Counted from the stretch's first letter, positions 1-12,839 are shown. The stretch is 64,000 nt of DNA from Gigaspora rosea (GCA_003550325.1 QKWP01001671.1:44743-108742); one strand, 5' to 3'. Made by a program: numbers and translations. Notes: generated from the letters alone by a model not told the origin.

Positions 1-260
1 TATTCGTCAGAATCATAATCTTCTGGAAGAGCATTAAAAATAAAATCCACAAGATCCTCTGGTGCTATCGCGTTCTCTTGATTTGCTATTATAGATTTAT
101 TTTTTCGTTCACTCTTTTTTAATTTATTATTAGCCGAAATTTGGTTACGACAATCCATACATGTTTTTAGCTTAGAATGTGTATTATTTTTACGTTTATT
201 ATTTTTTAGACTTTCAAAAAGTTCATTTGGTTTATTAAGATTGCAACGATCACACTTCAT
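1..260 (-). CDS. Small CxxC...CxxC zinc-ribbon-like protein, 5' part
   Basis: Minus-strand reading frame open from an ATG at 258-260 to the window edge (at least 86 codons). It is cut by the window, not by a stop. The N terminus has two CxxC pairs, C3-x2-C6 and C34-x2-C37, with motifs CDRCNLNKPNELF and CMDCRNQ, then a basic Asn/Lys stretch and an acidic tail (LPEDYDSDE). I recognise this as the style of short zinc-ribbon/recombination-associated proteins common in arbuscular mycorrhizal fungi, whose biochemical role is unknown to me. Four cysteines spaced this way could bind one zinc. No stops or frameshifts are seen, so this may be one of the few intact genes here. Downstream exons lie outside the window. 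Confidence 0.6.
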   Translation of the reverse strand, partial: MKCDRCNLNKPNELFESLKNNKRKNNTHSKLKTCMDCRNQISANNKLKKSERKNKSIIANQENAIAPEDLVDFIFNALPEDYDSDE

Positions 261-1298
261 TTTTTTGAAAAAAGAGAAAAAAGATTTATGTGACACCTAT
301 CAAAATAAATATATATACAAAATGCAAGCTCAGCAGACTTTTAATATCTGTCGTCATAGAATAACAAATTAGCTAATCTTGTGTTCACTATGTAATGATC
401 TACATCATGTGAGCTTTGAAATTTTTTTGGGTGGCGATTCTACCCTTAATGAATTATTGGGCCACGACCAGAATTATTGGGCCACAGCCGGAATTATTGG
501 GCTATGGCCGGAATTATTGGGCCACAGCCAGATATACATAATAATACAATGTACTGACTTATGCTTCAGATACCAATACATCTTAGGTAACTTTCGGTAG
601 AGTACTTTTTACCGCAATTTAGTAATTTTTTTAATAACAAATATAACCATCGTTTTTGGCTATAACAGAGCCAATAACTTATAATTTTTAGCTAGCTGTT
701 TAAGGGCCGACGGCTCTAAATCGTATGGTTATTGCTATGGAAAATTTATTTTTAATCGAATATAGCATTAATGCAATAATTTGCGAATGTTTGTGCAAAC
801 CATTAAAAGTATTAGTTTCGAAATTTAATGCTGTGTTCCAACCATGAGCCAGTACCAATAAGAGCTTGTACGTGTTTTTCAGAAAGGTGTACATATTGTA
901 AAGAGTCTGGTGAGTTTTAAGAATTAATACAAGAAAGGACGTTAAGATCTATTTGGACGAGAAAGTACCAAATATTTATAACAAATAGTTTACAATATAT
1001 TGTTATAGTTTATTTAAATATGAAAGGTTATTATAAGTATAAAAGTTTATTATCAATGCGAAAGTTTTAAGCTAAGCCGTTAGCAACACGTGATAATACA
1101 TTGACAAATATAATAGGCTAAAATTTATCGTGATTTAATCTATAACGGTATTTTTTTTTATTGTAATACAGTAATATATCATTCTATACTTTAATTTAAC
1201 TTTTTATCTGCCAGAAGATTTACAAACTATGTTGACCTTCAGATACCGAAACTTAGTTTAATCAGAAAAGTTTTATAAGTTTTATATGTTTGTCTTGA
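261..1298. other. AT-rich intergenic stretch
   Basis: Apart from the 20-bp minisatellite at 451-530 I see no supported gene. Open frames here (for example 700-894 minus) have no recognisable motif and are AT-biased. Confidence 0.5.
451..530. repeat. Minisatellite, 20-bp unit x 4
   Basis: Four head-to-tail units at 451, 471, 491 and 511, consensus GAATTATTGGGCCACRRCCR; the third unit is the most diverged (GGCTATGG). The GGGCC cores make it much more GC-rich than its surroundings. A short frame through it only translates the repeat. Confidence 0.85.
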
Positions 1299-3498
1299 TT
1301 ACTCGCTATCAGAAATACATGAAATTAAAACCTCTAACATTTCTCTTTCATTTGGAAAAGAATTAGGAAGACAATCATCCGTCACTGCATGATTTCTAGA
1401 CTTTTGACTTCGGTAAGAGATTAAAGGGTGCTTAAATTTTTTATACTGAATGAGAAACATTACTGTAAGAAAATATCGATAACATATAGAGCAGACTAGT
1501 TGCGAATATAGTTCAGGGAAAATGAGGGGCAATGCTAATCAAAGCCTGGAAGCTTTAATTTGTTCATATATTGAAGAATATGAATAGGATTGAGGAAGTG
1601 GTTGTCTCAACCTTTGATAGCAGGGGTAAAATCCATCATTTTCAGTTAATAAATCAGTTGCTTCTTTAGCTCTCCATTTAGAACAACAATTATCCAAAGA
1701 GTACCGACATATCTGACAATGAATTTTTATCCAGCTCCAAGATACATCTGAAACTTTGTTAAAGAGGTGCTTATTAACATATTCAACGAATACTTCTTTG
1801 CTATGGATATGGTCTTGCCACCAAATATCACATAAATTTTCACCGGCATACTGAAAATTTTGCTTTGCTAGGTCTACATTATTAATAACACTGTTAGAAT
1901 CAAGATGAGACCTGAAGTTATCAATAGGAAGGACAATACCTGCCAACTTTCTTGCTAGCGTAGACATGCTACATTCTACAGAATTGTAAGCAGATTGTCC
2001 AGGGCATGGGTTCTGATAGTGAAGTAATCTAAGTTTAATTCTATAAATAATTTATAATATTCTTTGATATTTTTTAAATGCCTGGGGTTCTCGTCGGGAC
2101 CACCATTGACAAGCAAGACCAGAATTGGTTTAAATTCATCCTCAAGTTTCAACTTAATACTTAGAATAGGATTTTCTACTATTTGCATTAAATCGACTAT
2201 ATGAGTTAAGGATGAAGTTTTAAATAACCATTGTGGACGGATAGAAATTAACAATTGACCATTACGTAATGAATCGTTTGAATCTTCTGGGTCAATTGTA
2301 AGGTAAACTAAAGGAATTAATTTTTGTTTGCTTCCTTTGGGAAAGTCATGATCGGGTACTTCACTGGTTCACAGGCCATTTGTATAGTTCTAAATGTTTT
2401 CCCAACTGCCAGTATTCAGAGCGGAACTTTTGCCTTATCATTCTGTGATATAATCACATAATAAGAGGCAAAAGCACTGGCAAATAGTTTTGCACCTTTG
2501 ACCATTTGCAAACAATAGTGCCCATCTATATGATCGGGCATTTCATTTCTGGATACCAAGTTGATTTGAATTGCCATGGGATGGTAGTGTCTCTTAGCAT
2601 TCAAAGGGTTAACTCGCTTGGGCCACATATATGTATATAAACAGGTACGCGACATATAAATTTGATATTTATCTTCCATTTCTTTTTTTAAATGAGTAAT
2701 GGTTCGTACTTTGATGATTTTTTTTCTTCTTTTTTTTGCAGCACTACCGAATTCAATACACGAATGCATCTTCTCAGGAAGGTCAGGATTTAGAAGAAAA
2801 AAAGATGGCCGCCTAGGTGAATCGTATTAGATAACTTCTCTCCTATTTTCTAAATCATCACATTTTTTGCTTGGCTTTTGGCTTGTGCAGCTGCATGCTA
2901 CTTTAATTTTTGTCTTTTTTTCATTATCAATTTCTTGCTTAGCTTTAGTGATTTGGGTTAAAAAATCATGACGTCGTTTAAGATCATGGCCAACTCTATA
3001 CAATGTGTTTAATTCATCAAATCATTTTTCAGCATCTTTTTGTTTAGCTAAAGAATTTTTCTGAGCAGTTGCGTTATAGTATGGTGTTTCAGTTTCTATT
3101 GTAGAAGAACTAATTTCAGATGATATAACCGAATGTAGCATAGATGACAAAGAGTTAATGCTATTTGATATAGCTAATAGTGGCATAGATGATAGGGAAC
3201 TGGTTTTATTTAACCTAGCCGAATATGATGTAGAGGAAAGAGATAGATATGGTAGAGGTTGAAGTAGAGTTTGTAAATAATTATTTATTTGATTGTCTAT
3301 TATTGTTTTATCTAAATTTCTTATGACCTACTATTCTTCTTGAGCGTTTGTAAAAATATCTTGCTTTTTAGGAGCCAGATTTCTCATAGAAATGGCTATA
3401 TAATAAGCATACGCATTACAAAAATTTTTATACAAATTGGAAGAATTTTTGAATATATATTTTTTATCAAAGGTTGGAGTTTTTAAAAACGGTTGCAT
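1299..3498 (-). pseudogene. DDE-type transposase, Glomeromycete family, copy A (decayed)
   Basis: Pieced together from minus-strand blocks starting at an ATG at 3496-3498. The N-terminal ~200 residues are low-complexity/helical. A middle block (2416-2769) has SRTCLYTYMWPKRVNPLNA and QNDKAKVPL. A catalytic-core block (1976-2254) has VLLVNGGPDENPRHLKN. A C-terminal block (1539-1967) runs on to a CSIC-x12-...-H zinc-finger-like tail (1299-1532). The likely catalytic acids are the D of NDKAKV, the D of GPDENPR and the E of NPVERSM; the last is readable in copy B. The first D-D pair is ND here, and VDGG reads VNGG, both compatible with G-to-A change. Frames switch at least three times and in-frame stops occur in the N-terminal part, so it is non-functional. 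I recognise the family from repeated proteins in mycorrhizal genomes; calling it a DDE transposase rests on motif order. Confidence 0.7.
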
Positions 3499-4466
3499 TT
3501 TTTTTTTGATTTTACAGAGTATCGATGATATTTATATGTAAATATCAAAGGGGTTAATATTGAATACCAGAGTGATAGGAAAGTTGACCATAAATTTCTG
3601 GGCATAATCACACATGTGTATGTACGTTTGTAAACCATACGTTTGTGCATACATATGTGCACCTACTTATAGCTATTCAAGTATCATTCACAAACATAAT
3701 ATTATTGAATCTTTCTTGGTCTTTGAATTTATAGGTTAATGTATACTTAAAGATGCACATAATTATAAGAAACTTGCATAGTGTTTGAGTTTGGTTTAGA
3801 AAGGCATATGGGTTAGTCAGTTTTGGTAGATTTCACCAATAGCTGTTTCATCGACAATCTACCTTTAGCCAACACTAACCAAAAAGTAAGCCTAACCCTA
3901 AATCGGGTCAAATTTGTTGACAAAATAGTTGTAGGCGAAATTGGTCTATACCGGGTTAGTCTGTACCATTATAAGTTCAGGACTTTTGATCAAATTTTGA
4001 TAATTTCTTAAATAGATATATTACCAGTAGTATAACTTTTGTTGCACAATATTATATTATGATTCGCTACAATTACTGACTAAAATTGTTATTATTTTAT
4101 CATATTGATTGAATCATTGATATTTAAATTTAAAAAATTTTCACCGAAGCCTCATAATGGTACATGTTGAGCAGCATGCTCACTAGAAGGTTATAGGTAG
4201 CAAAACAATGACGGAGGGTGTGAGGGCTAATTCCGTATGGGGGCTGATTCGTAGGTCTTGACGAACTTGTTGCAAAGATTCACAAAAATATAAAAAAAAA
4301 AACAAAAATTAAAAAAAAAACAAAAATTAGAGGCCAACGCTGTACAGACTAGCTCGTATAATACAGATAAGTATTTACAATCATTATTTTCTGATTTAAA
4401 ATAATTAATATTATCGAGTGATAAAGATTTCAATTATTAAAGCTTAGAGGTTTTTTTAAAAAAATA

Positions 4467-4648
4467 AGAGAAATTCTATTTTCACCCGAGTTAAAGTTAC
4501 CCAATATATAATTATTATATACTACAATATTATACAAACTACTATAAACTATAAATGGCCGAATTTTAATAATATTGTGGATTTATATTATAGTATAATA
4601 AAAATTATACATCAGATGACTTAAGCTCGAGTAAAAAAGAATTTCTCT
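4467..4648. mobile_element. MITE-like inverted repeat in the private insertion of copy A
   Basis: Left end AGAGAAATTCTATTTTCACC and right end (reverse complement) AGAGAAATTCTTTTTTACTC form imperfect ~35-bp terminal inverted repeats. The right part of the element is shared with copy B (7729-7790), so one end predates the duplication. I cannot define a target-site duplication. Confidence 0.45.
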
Positions 4649-4961
4649 AAAAATACAATTATTTAATTTTAAAATGTATTAATATGCGATTTGGAATGAA
4701 AATTTTATAAAATTTTAATATTCTAAATATTCTAAGTCGAGTTTTGTACACATAAATTGTTTTTACATAAATATAGCATATTATTGCAAATCAAAGATTA
4801 ATTTAAAACTTTTGATTTAAAGTTTGTGATATTCTTAAAGTATAATATGTAATGTACATAATAAGGGGAGTAACAAAAATCAGGTGATTTTTTAGGGGNG
4901 TAATAAAGTAATAAAGTAACACAACTATACAATAATAGAAACACTTAGAATATTCTAGCGT

Positions 4962-6614
4962 TTAGAATTTAGAAACCTGTTCTATAACAACATTATTAAT
5001 AACACCGTTAGAATCAAGATGAGAACCAAAGTTATCAATAGGAAGGACAATACCTGCCAACTTTCCCGAGAGCGTAGACATGCTACGTTCTACAGGATTG
5101 TAAGCAGATTGTCCAGGGGCATGGGTTCTAATAGTGAAGTAATCTAAGTTTAATTCTATAAATAATTTACAATATTCTTTGATATTTTTTAGATGCCTGG
5201 GGTTCTCGTCGGGACTACCGTCGACAAGCAAGACCAGAATTGGTTTGAATTCATTCTCAAGTTTCAACTTACTACTTAGAATAGGATTTTCTACTATTTG
5301 CATTAGGTCGACCATATGAGTTAAGGATGAAGTTTTAAGTAACCATTGTGGACGGATAAAAATTGACAATTGACCATTACGCAACGAATCATTTGAATCT
5401 TCCGGGTCAATTGTAAGGTAAACCGAAGGAATTAATTTTTGTTTGCTTCCTTTGGGAAAATCATGATTGGGTACTTCAACTGGCTTACGGGCCGTTTGTA
5501 TAGTCTTAAACGTTCTCCCAACTGCCGGTATTCCGAGTGGAACTTTTGCCTTATCGTTCTGTAATATAATCAAAGAATAAGAGGCAAAAGCACTGGCAAA
5601 TTGTTTTGCACCTTTGACTATTTGCAAACAATAGTGCTCATCTATATGTTCGGGTATTTCATTTTTAGATACCGAGTTAATTTGAATTGCCATGGGATGG
5701 TGGTGTCTCTTAGCATTCAAAGAGTTAACTCGCTTGGGCCATATATATGTATATAAACAGGTACGCGACATGTAAATTTGATATTTATCTTCTATTTCTT
5801 TTTTTAAATGAGTAATAGTTCATACTTTGATGACTTCTTTTCTTCTTTTTTTTGTAGCACTACCGAATTCAATACACGAATGCATCTTCTCAGGAAGGTC
5901 AGAATTTAGAAGAAGAAAAGATGGCCGCCCAGGTAAATCGTATCTGATAACTTCTCCCTATTTTCTAAAGCGTCACGTTTCTTTGCTTGGCTTTTGGCTT
6001 GTGCAGCTGCATGCTGCTTTAATTTTTGTCTTTTTTTCATTATCAATTTCTTGCTTAGCTTCAGTGATTTGGGTTAAAAAATCATGACATCTTTTAGGAT
6101 CACGGGCAACTCTATACAATGTGTTTAATTCGTCAAGCTGTTCTTTAGCATCTTTTTGTTTAGCTAAAGAATTTTTCTGAGCAGTTGCGTTATAGTACGG
6201 CGTTTCGGTTTCTATTGTAGAAGAACTAATTTCAGATGATATAACCGAATGTAGTGTAGATGACGAAGAGTTAATGCTATTTGATATAGCTAATGGTGAT
6301 ATAGATGATAGAGAACTGGTTTCATTTAACCCAGCCGAATGTGATGTAAAGGAAAGAGATAGATACGGAAGAGGTTGAAGTGGAGTCTGTAAGTATTTAT
6401 TTGTTTGATTTTTTATTATTGTTTTATCTAAATTTCTTACAACCTTCCATTTTTCTTAAGCTTTTATAAAAATATCTTGCTTTTTAGGAGACGGGTTTCT
6501 CATAGAAACGGCCATATAATAAGCATACGCGTTACAAAAATTTTCATACAAATTGGAAGGATTTTTGAATATATATTTTTTATCAAAGGTTGGAGTTTTT
6601 AAAAATGGTTGCAT
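4962..6614 (-). pseudogene. DDE-type transposase, Glomeromycete family, copy B
   Basis: The better preserved duplicate of copy A. A 269-codon frame (4962-5771) runs through the core without a stop. It shows in order SRTCLYTYIWPKRVNSLNA, HHHPMAIQINSVS, QNDKAKVPLGIPAVGRTFK, PNHDFPKGSKQKLIPSVYL, VLLVDGSPDENPRHLKN and APGQSAYNPVERSMSTLSG. The D, D and E in the fourth-last to last motifs fit a DDE transposase core. The N-terminal part starts at the ATG at 6612-6614 and contains stops, including one just before the core. The C-terminal cysteine/histidine tail seen in copy A is missing, because homology ends near 4990. Role if active: cut-and-paste integrase. Confidence 0.7.
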
Positions 6615-6657
6615 TTTTTTTTGATTTTACAGAGTGTCTATGATATTTATATGTAAC

Positions 6658-7152
6658 ATATGGGCCGATTTAATTCAACCCCAAAATTAGCCAATCACAA
6701 TTGAAGATTGATAGAAAAAATTTTCACTTAAAAACTTATTATAAAACGAATTTTCATTAGAACAACCTTTTAAACTTACATTGTACTTATGATTAAATGT
6801 GTAAAATTATGTTTTCTACACATTTGACTATAGGCCAAAAGTGAGGTAAAATGGCTATTTTCTTGAAAACTTCCTTCCGAGTTTATCCGCAACCCATTTA
6901 AAAATGACCAACCCATCAAACTCTTCCTAAAATACCCGTATATTCCAACGAATAAAGTTAGCACTTTCTTCTACTGCTTAGTAGAGCTATTTTATTTATA
7001 CTTTTTGTTTTTTTATCTCGTATAGGTGCTAAAGAAACTCTTTATTGATTGTGAAGGGTGTTTCGTTTATTACTTTTTAGCGTCACTTAAGAGCAGAAAT
7101 TTTGTGTAATAATTTAGCTAAAAAAGGCCCAAAAAATTAAATCTGCCGATAT
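6658..7152. mobile_element. Non-autonomous element inserted in copy B
   Basis: Absent from the matching place in copy A (around 3535), which acts as an empty site. The ends are inverted repeats ATATGGGCCGATTTAATT and, on the other strand, ATATCGGCAGATTTAATT. No clear target-site duplication is visible and no transposase is encoded. The 6776-6964 open frame has no recognisable motif. Confidence 0.6.
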
Positions 7153-7369
7153 TAATATCAAAGGGTTAATATTGATTACCAGAGAGTGATAGGAAAGTTG
7201 ACCACGAATTCCTGGACATAATTGCACATGTGTATGTACGTTTGTACATGCATACATGCGCCTACTTATCGCTATTCATGTATTATTCACAAACATGATA
7301 TTATTGAATCTTTCTTGGTCTTTGAATTTATAGGTTAATATATACTTAAGAATGCACATCGTTATAAGA

Positions 7370-7530
7370 AAGTTTATGAATAATACATGAATAGCGATAA
7401 GTAGGCGCACATATGTCTTTCTAAACCAAACCCCAATGCTATGCAAGTTGATATTATTGAATCTTTCTTGGTCTTTGAATTTATAGGTTAAAGAATGCAC
7501 ATCGTTATAAGAAACTTGCATAGCGTTGGG
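7370..7530. repeat. Inverted and direct re-use of local flank sequence
   Basis: Compared with copy A (3657-3790), copy B holds an extra block. Bases 7371-7450 are the reverse complement of neighbouring sequence (GCGCCTACTTATCGCTATTC region and the CAAACCCCAATGCTATGCAAG region). A second direct copy of the GATATTATTGAATCTTTCTT stretch follows. The pattern fits template switching during repair or replication. Confidence 0.6.
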
Positions 7531-8005
7531 GTTTGGTTTAGAAAAGCATATAGGTTAGTTGGTTTTGGTAGATTTCGCCGACAGCCGTTTCATCAACGAT
7601 CTACCTTTAGCCAACGCTAACCATAAAGTAAGCCTACCCTAAATCGGGCCAAATTTGTCGACGAAATAGTTGTCGGCGAAATTGGTCTATATCGGGTTAG
7701 TCTGTATCGTTATGAGTTCAGGACTTTTTAGTATAATAAAAATTATACATCGGATGATTTAAGCTCGGGTGAAATAGAATTTCTCTAAAAATACTATTAT
7801 TTAATTTTAAAATGTATAAATGTATGAAAATTTTATATAATAATTATAAATTTTAATATTCTAAGTTGAGTTTTGTACACATAAATTGTTTTTACATAAA
7901 TATATCGATATTAGTAAGCATATTATTGCAAATCAAAGTTTAATTTAAAACTTTGATTTAAAGTTTGTGATATTCTTAAAGTATAATATGTAATAATTAA
8001 ATATT

Positions 8006-8640
8006 ATATGAATCAGTGATATACGTCGTGTCATACAGGTATGTGCATATATATACCGCTTTCTTTTTTTTAAAAAAAGGGATGTTATAACGAAGCTAGT
8101 TCGATTGATTATAATAAATCAATACTAAAATTTCACAATACATTCGAATTTAAATTTTGGAAAGGAAGTTTTTCCGAGAATTAACTCTTACCATTACTGA
8201 ACTAGTGCATATCACAAAATTATACATGCACATTGTGTATGCATACCGATATATACTATCTGCAAGCATAGAACAATGGCATAGTATATATTATCTGATT
8301 CAAAAACAATTAAGATACGGTATGTATATATGCTCGTACGTACGTAAGTTACAATTCTTAAGTGGATAATCTGCTAAAGCTAATATTCTAATTTTAAATA
8401 GAACAATTAAAGAAAAAATTCTATATAGTTTAGAATAGATATGTATATATAATTTATATAGTAAAACAAAAGTTTTTTTATTAATAATAAATTTTAAATA
8501 TACGTGTAATCTGATTGGCTATCAGGTAAGGGGGGTGGGGTGGGTTTCAATGGGTTACTAGTAAAAATAAATCAGCTGATTTCTGGAAGCCCTCTAATAC
8601 ATATTTAGTAACGTTGGAAGTTCACTTATTATCATTTTTA
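8006..8640. other. Intergenic stretch with a solo MITE end
   Basis: No supported gene. Bases ~8510-8595 (ATTGGCTATCAGG ... TTTCTGGAAGCCCTC|TAA) match the right end of the element at 34181-35018, so this is a truncated relative. Confidence 0.45.
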
Positions 8641-11600
8641 CCTTGAAAGATTTCATAATTGAAGCTTTGGTCGATGTATATCTTGCTAATGGTCTACTTT
8701 TAATATTTAAGCTATTATATGTCGCTTTTTAATCTATTTCTGTCTTCTTCTTTAACTTTTCAATTCTGTTTTGACTACTCCATTCTGAAATTATTTTTCC
8801 TTTAATTAATTGTTTCATAAATCTTCTCAAATTCCAGTAAACAGGTTTTCTCTCGAATTTTATTAGATACATGTTCGGTATAATCTTTTCTCCTTCAATA
8901 TTCATTATTTATTTTCTTGTTATTTTGTTCTTGCTTATTTTCTCTTCATATATGATAGTGATTCTCAATCCTTTTATTCTCATTATTTTTCTTATTATTT
9001 CCGTAAATTGATCAAGATTTTTTTCAACTTAAAGTTTTCTTCTGCCCGTATAACTTTTCTTTCTACCTCCTCTTTAAAACCCTTTATATTGGTTTTGATC
9101 TTAATTTCTTCCTTGTCTTTACTTAGTAATAGAGTTAATGCTATTCCAGTTAAGGCTGTTTTCATCTTCGTAGACTAACTTTCTACCTTCAACTCGATCG
9201 TTTCTTGGCTGGATTTCATCTGTACCAATATCGCTATACCTTCGGTTTTATCCTCACTTTTTCTTTTCTCAATGATTTCGTACTCTTCTTCTGCTCCCAG
9301 ACCAGACTTTTCAATCTTTTTCCATAATTCATCTCCAATGTTCGTGAATACTTTTGTCAAATTCCAAGTTTTTTCCCTATAAAAGGTTCTCTAGATATTC
9401 TGCTTGTTTCTTCTTTTTTTATTCTAAAGGTTTTCATTATGTCTTGGATACTACTGTATATCTCTTTTTTGTTGTTTACTACGATTGCTAATAAGAACCA
9501 CGTATGTATTTTTATTATTCCTATATTCGTTCTTGTTGATATATGCTCATCGCATCCATTACATGCTTTTGTTATTTTGTTTTCTTCCATATACCAATGC
9601 CTCATTGTTGCCAAGTTGTCTTCTATTTACCTTACTTTTCCTATGAGTCTTACACTATTAGTTACCCATTTATTTTCCTTCCGAACTTTATTGGATATGC
9701 ACCTTATTGTAAACAGATTTGGGACTATTAATTTCAATAATGGATTTTCATTATTTGTGATTAGTATACATATTGCCTCAAACCATCTCAGTTCTCTAAC
9801 CTTAATTATTTTTCCCAAATTATGCACTAGGCCTTTCCATGTTACAAAATTTTTATACTCTTTATCTAATAATTGTTCTATATATTTTAATCCATGCTTG
9901 TTCATGCTTGTTTTAATGTCATTTCTTTTCTCTATCTTTTTTAGAATATAATTGATCGATATTCCTTTTTCTTTTAGCGGTTGTGGCCATACTCTGCGCT
10001 TATTTACAAGTTTTATTTCAGTTTCGTGCATTTCTGTTATTATTAATATGGTTCTAGAGAAATTAACTTCTTTAGGTAAAATTGGTTCCTCTTCTAGTAT
10101 AGATATATTCGTGTTGGCCGCATTTTGTAGTTCTTGTAAGATGATAAAAGCTAGTGTATCATCCCAATTCAAATTATTTATATCTTTCCATAGCTGGTTT
10201 ACATGTTGTAAACGTTGTATATCTTTTATTTTATTCATGCCATATATGTTATAGTACTACAATAATGTATTAGGTACTGTTCTTACAATTCTTGCTTTTT
10301 GCTTTACCCCTTTTATAATTTTCTTATCTATACTCTCGCATATAAATTCTTTAATATATATGTTTAGTCAATATTATATTATTAACTATATATATATATT
10401 GTTTTTCTGTAATTTTACTTTTGTTGAGCCTGTCTATAGCTTCTTTCACTTCTTCTTTTATTTTTTCGTTAATTTCTTTTTTTGAACTAGTATTCTAGGT
10501 ACCTAAAAGGTTCATCTTGCTGTCTTCTTTTTAATATTTGGTCTTCAAAATACATCGAAGTAGCGCTTCTTGCATTCATTAAGAAAATCGATTTGTTCGC
10601 GTTAACTTTTATTCCTATCATTTTGTAAAAACTTGATGTGGTCTCTAAAATCTCTTCTAGTTGACTTTTCAATTCGGCTATCCATAGTGAATCATCCATA
10701 TATGCCATTACAGATAAATTGGTTTTGTATTCACTTCCTGTAGGTGTTTTAAGAACATTGAGAATCCTTCAAAATTCCTATCTATTTTCATTATTAGCAG
10801 ATCATAGTATATTCTCCATAATATCGGGAACATTGTCCCTCCTTGATCTAAACCGTCTTCCATTTCGTATGCTTTGGTTTGTTCTAAATTCGTTAAAACC
10901 TTGTTTCTTCTTTTTTCTATTAAATTCTTTGTTAAGTTTATGAATTTTTCTGGTATATTTATTCTTCGTAAAGCCTTCCATAATAGTGGTAAATGTACCC
11001 GAGTCATACGTCTTCGACATATCTTGTAAAACCAACCAATAGTTCTTCTCCTTTAACTATGCATATTCTTGTATATTTGTTAATCATTGAATTGGTCCTG
11101 TAGTTAATGTATTTGGTAGGGCTGAGTTATTCCTTATGTTAAGTACATTCTTCTGTCCTAAAATCTTATTCAATTTTTTTGTTAATATTTTTGTAAAAAT
11201 TTTTCTTGAGTGTTTAATCAACATGATTGGTCTGGTTTGCGTTAGATTACTCTCGAAGTCTTTCTTCTTTGGAAAAGGATATACTACTCTTTGCCTTCAC
11301 GCCTTTGGTACTATTTCTTTGATCAAACAAAAATTGCAAATATTCAGAAAAATCTTTTTAGCTTCTAGTGTTAATTTCTTAATCATCTTGTTCGATATTC
11401 CTGATTCTCCTGTAGCTTTTCCATTTGGTGCTTTACTTATTAGGTCCTCTAGTTCTTCCGTCTCTATTGTTGTAACTAATCCTTCGTAATCTTTATGCAC
11501 GATCAAAATAACCGATTCATATTCCTTTTCCTACAATTTCCAATACTTCTCATCTGTTGGATTCTGTTTAGTTCAGTTTTTAAAATGTTTTATGATCTCT

Positions 11601-12110
11601 TCCTTAATTCCTTTCTTGTCAGTGATCATTTCATCTATTTTTTTTATATTGTCAAATGTGACTCTATTTCTTTTCCTTTTTAGAATGCTGTCTATCATTC
11701 TTTTAGTATTAGTCTAGAAGTTGTTTTGCCTTCTTTCTACTGCTAGGCTAATTTCCTATTTTATTTCACTATTGTTTTCTATTTGCCTCGTTACATGTAT
11801 AGATTTCGTCAACTTTTTCATACTTTCTACTAACTGTTTGAAATTTTCGTTCCAAAAGTCTTGTTCTTTGATATTGATATTTCTATCCCTAATTTTGCTA
11901 TCAATGAACCAATCTTCTTGTTGAACCTTTTTGTTACTTCGTTATATGAGAATAGTGATTGTGATTTTAATTCTTTCAAACTTCTTATTAACTTATTTAT
12001 CTTGACTAATCCTTAATATAACTCCGATGCTTTCTTTGTTCTCGTCCCAAAATAATTGGTATGTATCTTTAACCACTTAATTACTAATCTGGATAAGATC
12101 TGCACTATAG
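8640..12110 (-). pseudogene. LINE-type non-LTR retrotransposon, frameshifted (copy 1)
   Basis: Minus-strand blocks give a reverse transcriptase in family order. ELEDLISKAPNGKATGESG (~11,450) is followed by an RPIMLIKHSRKIFTKIL block, LVLQDMSKTYDSG (~11,030), DGLDQGGTMFPILWRIYYD (~10,830) and the catalytic AYMDDSLWIA (YMDD at 10691-10702). After that comes a thumb/connection region and a long C-terminal part with HWYMEENKITKACNGCDEH, a possible Zn-binding segment. About 500 codons upstream of the RT are heavily decayed and I recognise no endonuclease motif. Several frame changes (near 11,290, 11,020, 10,700, 9,360) rule out an intact product. Family members copy their RNA at nicked target DNA. 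The catalytic box is intact although the frame is not. Confidence 0.8.
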
Positions 12111-12127
12111 CTATATTATTACCATAT

Positions 12128-12270
12128 GGGAGTAACAAAAATCAGGTGATTTTTTAGGGGGGTAAAAAAAGTTGAAATTATATATAAGAACCTGACTATT
12201 TGTATATTGAGGAAGAGGGAGGGGGGTAGATCTCTGATAAAAAATAATCAGGTGATTAATGACACTGCCC
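12128..12270. mobile_element. 143-bp MITE
   Basis: Imperfect terminal inverted repeats, GGGAGTAACAAAAATCAGG left and GGGCAGTGTCATTAATCACC on the other strand, flanked by TAT on both sides. A one-ended relative (same left end) sits at 4863-4905, where the N base is. Confidence 0.55.
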
Positions 12271-12839
12271 TATTTGGAATTAGGAATAAACAAATATATA
12301 AACAATATATTAGTAAATCTGTTTTAGGCCTAATAAAAAGTTTTTTTGTACTAAGTAAATATTATTTTTTGATATAAGTAAAGTTGTAGAGCAGGTTCTT
12401 GTGCATCTACTTGTAAAATTTCATTAAAATCTGACTAGTAAATAAGAAGATATGAGTAAAAACGTCTTTAAAATTCTTTAAATCATATAAAAATTTTATA
12501 TATACAGGCCTAATCCAGATTTTGTACTACCTTGTTTATATATTTGTTTTGCCCCAATTCTAAATATAAAAATATTGCTGATCTTATCTGGATTTGCAAT
12601 TAATATGTTTATCAGTAGTGTTTGTAGTCGATTTTGTATTAGTCGATAAAATCGACTTAGCTGGCTTAGTCAGCCGATTTTTCAAAAAAGCAGCTTGGCC
12701 GACTTTTATACTAAGAGCTATAACTAATCAAATTTTATAAAAAAAATATATCGGTACATATATCTAAAATAATACAATCACATACAGGTGCCCATGTCTG
12801 GAAAATTTAACAATGCAAGAATAAATCCAATATCGATAT

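Larger units (their letters stand above)
1873..8005. repeat. Tandem segmental duplication of ~3 kb (1873-4860 and ~4990-8005)
   Basis: The two halves align in the same orientation over the transposase gene, about 430 bp of its upstream flank (3540-3990 vs 7149-7728) and another ~250 bp (4600-4860 vs 7729-8005), with scattered substitutions. Because non-gene flank is included, tandem duplication of a segment explains it better than two independent transpositions. Each copy has private insertions: about 610 bp in the first (3991-4600), and ~495 bp plus an inverted fragment in the second. Confidence 0.8.

Noticed and set aside
379..600. 73-codon frame (MCSLCNDLHH...)
   Set aside because: Most of it translates the 20-bp minisatellite; no homologous motif.
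9439..11924. Series of plus-strand frames rich in Phe/Leu/Ser
   Set aside because: Antisense shadows of the LINE reverse transcriptase region.
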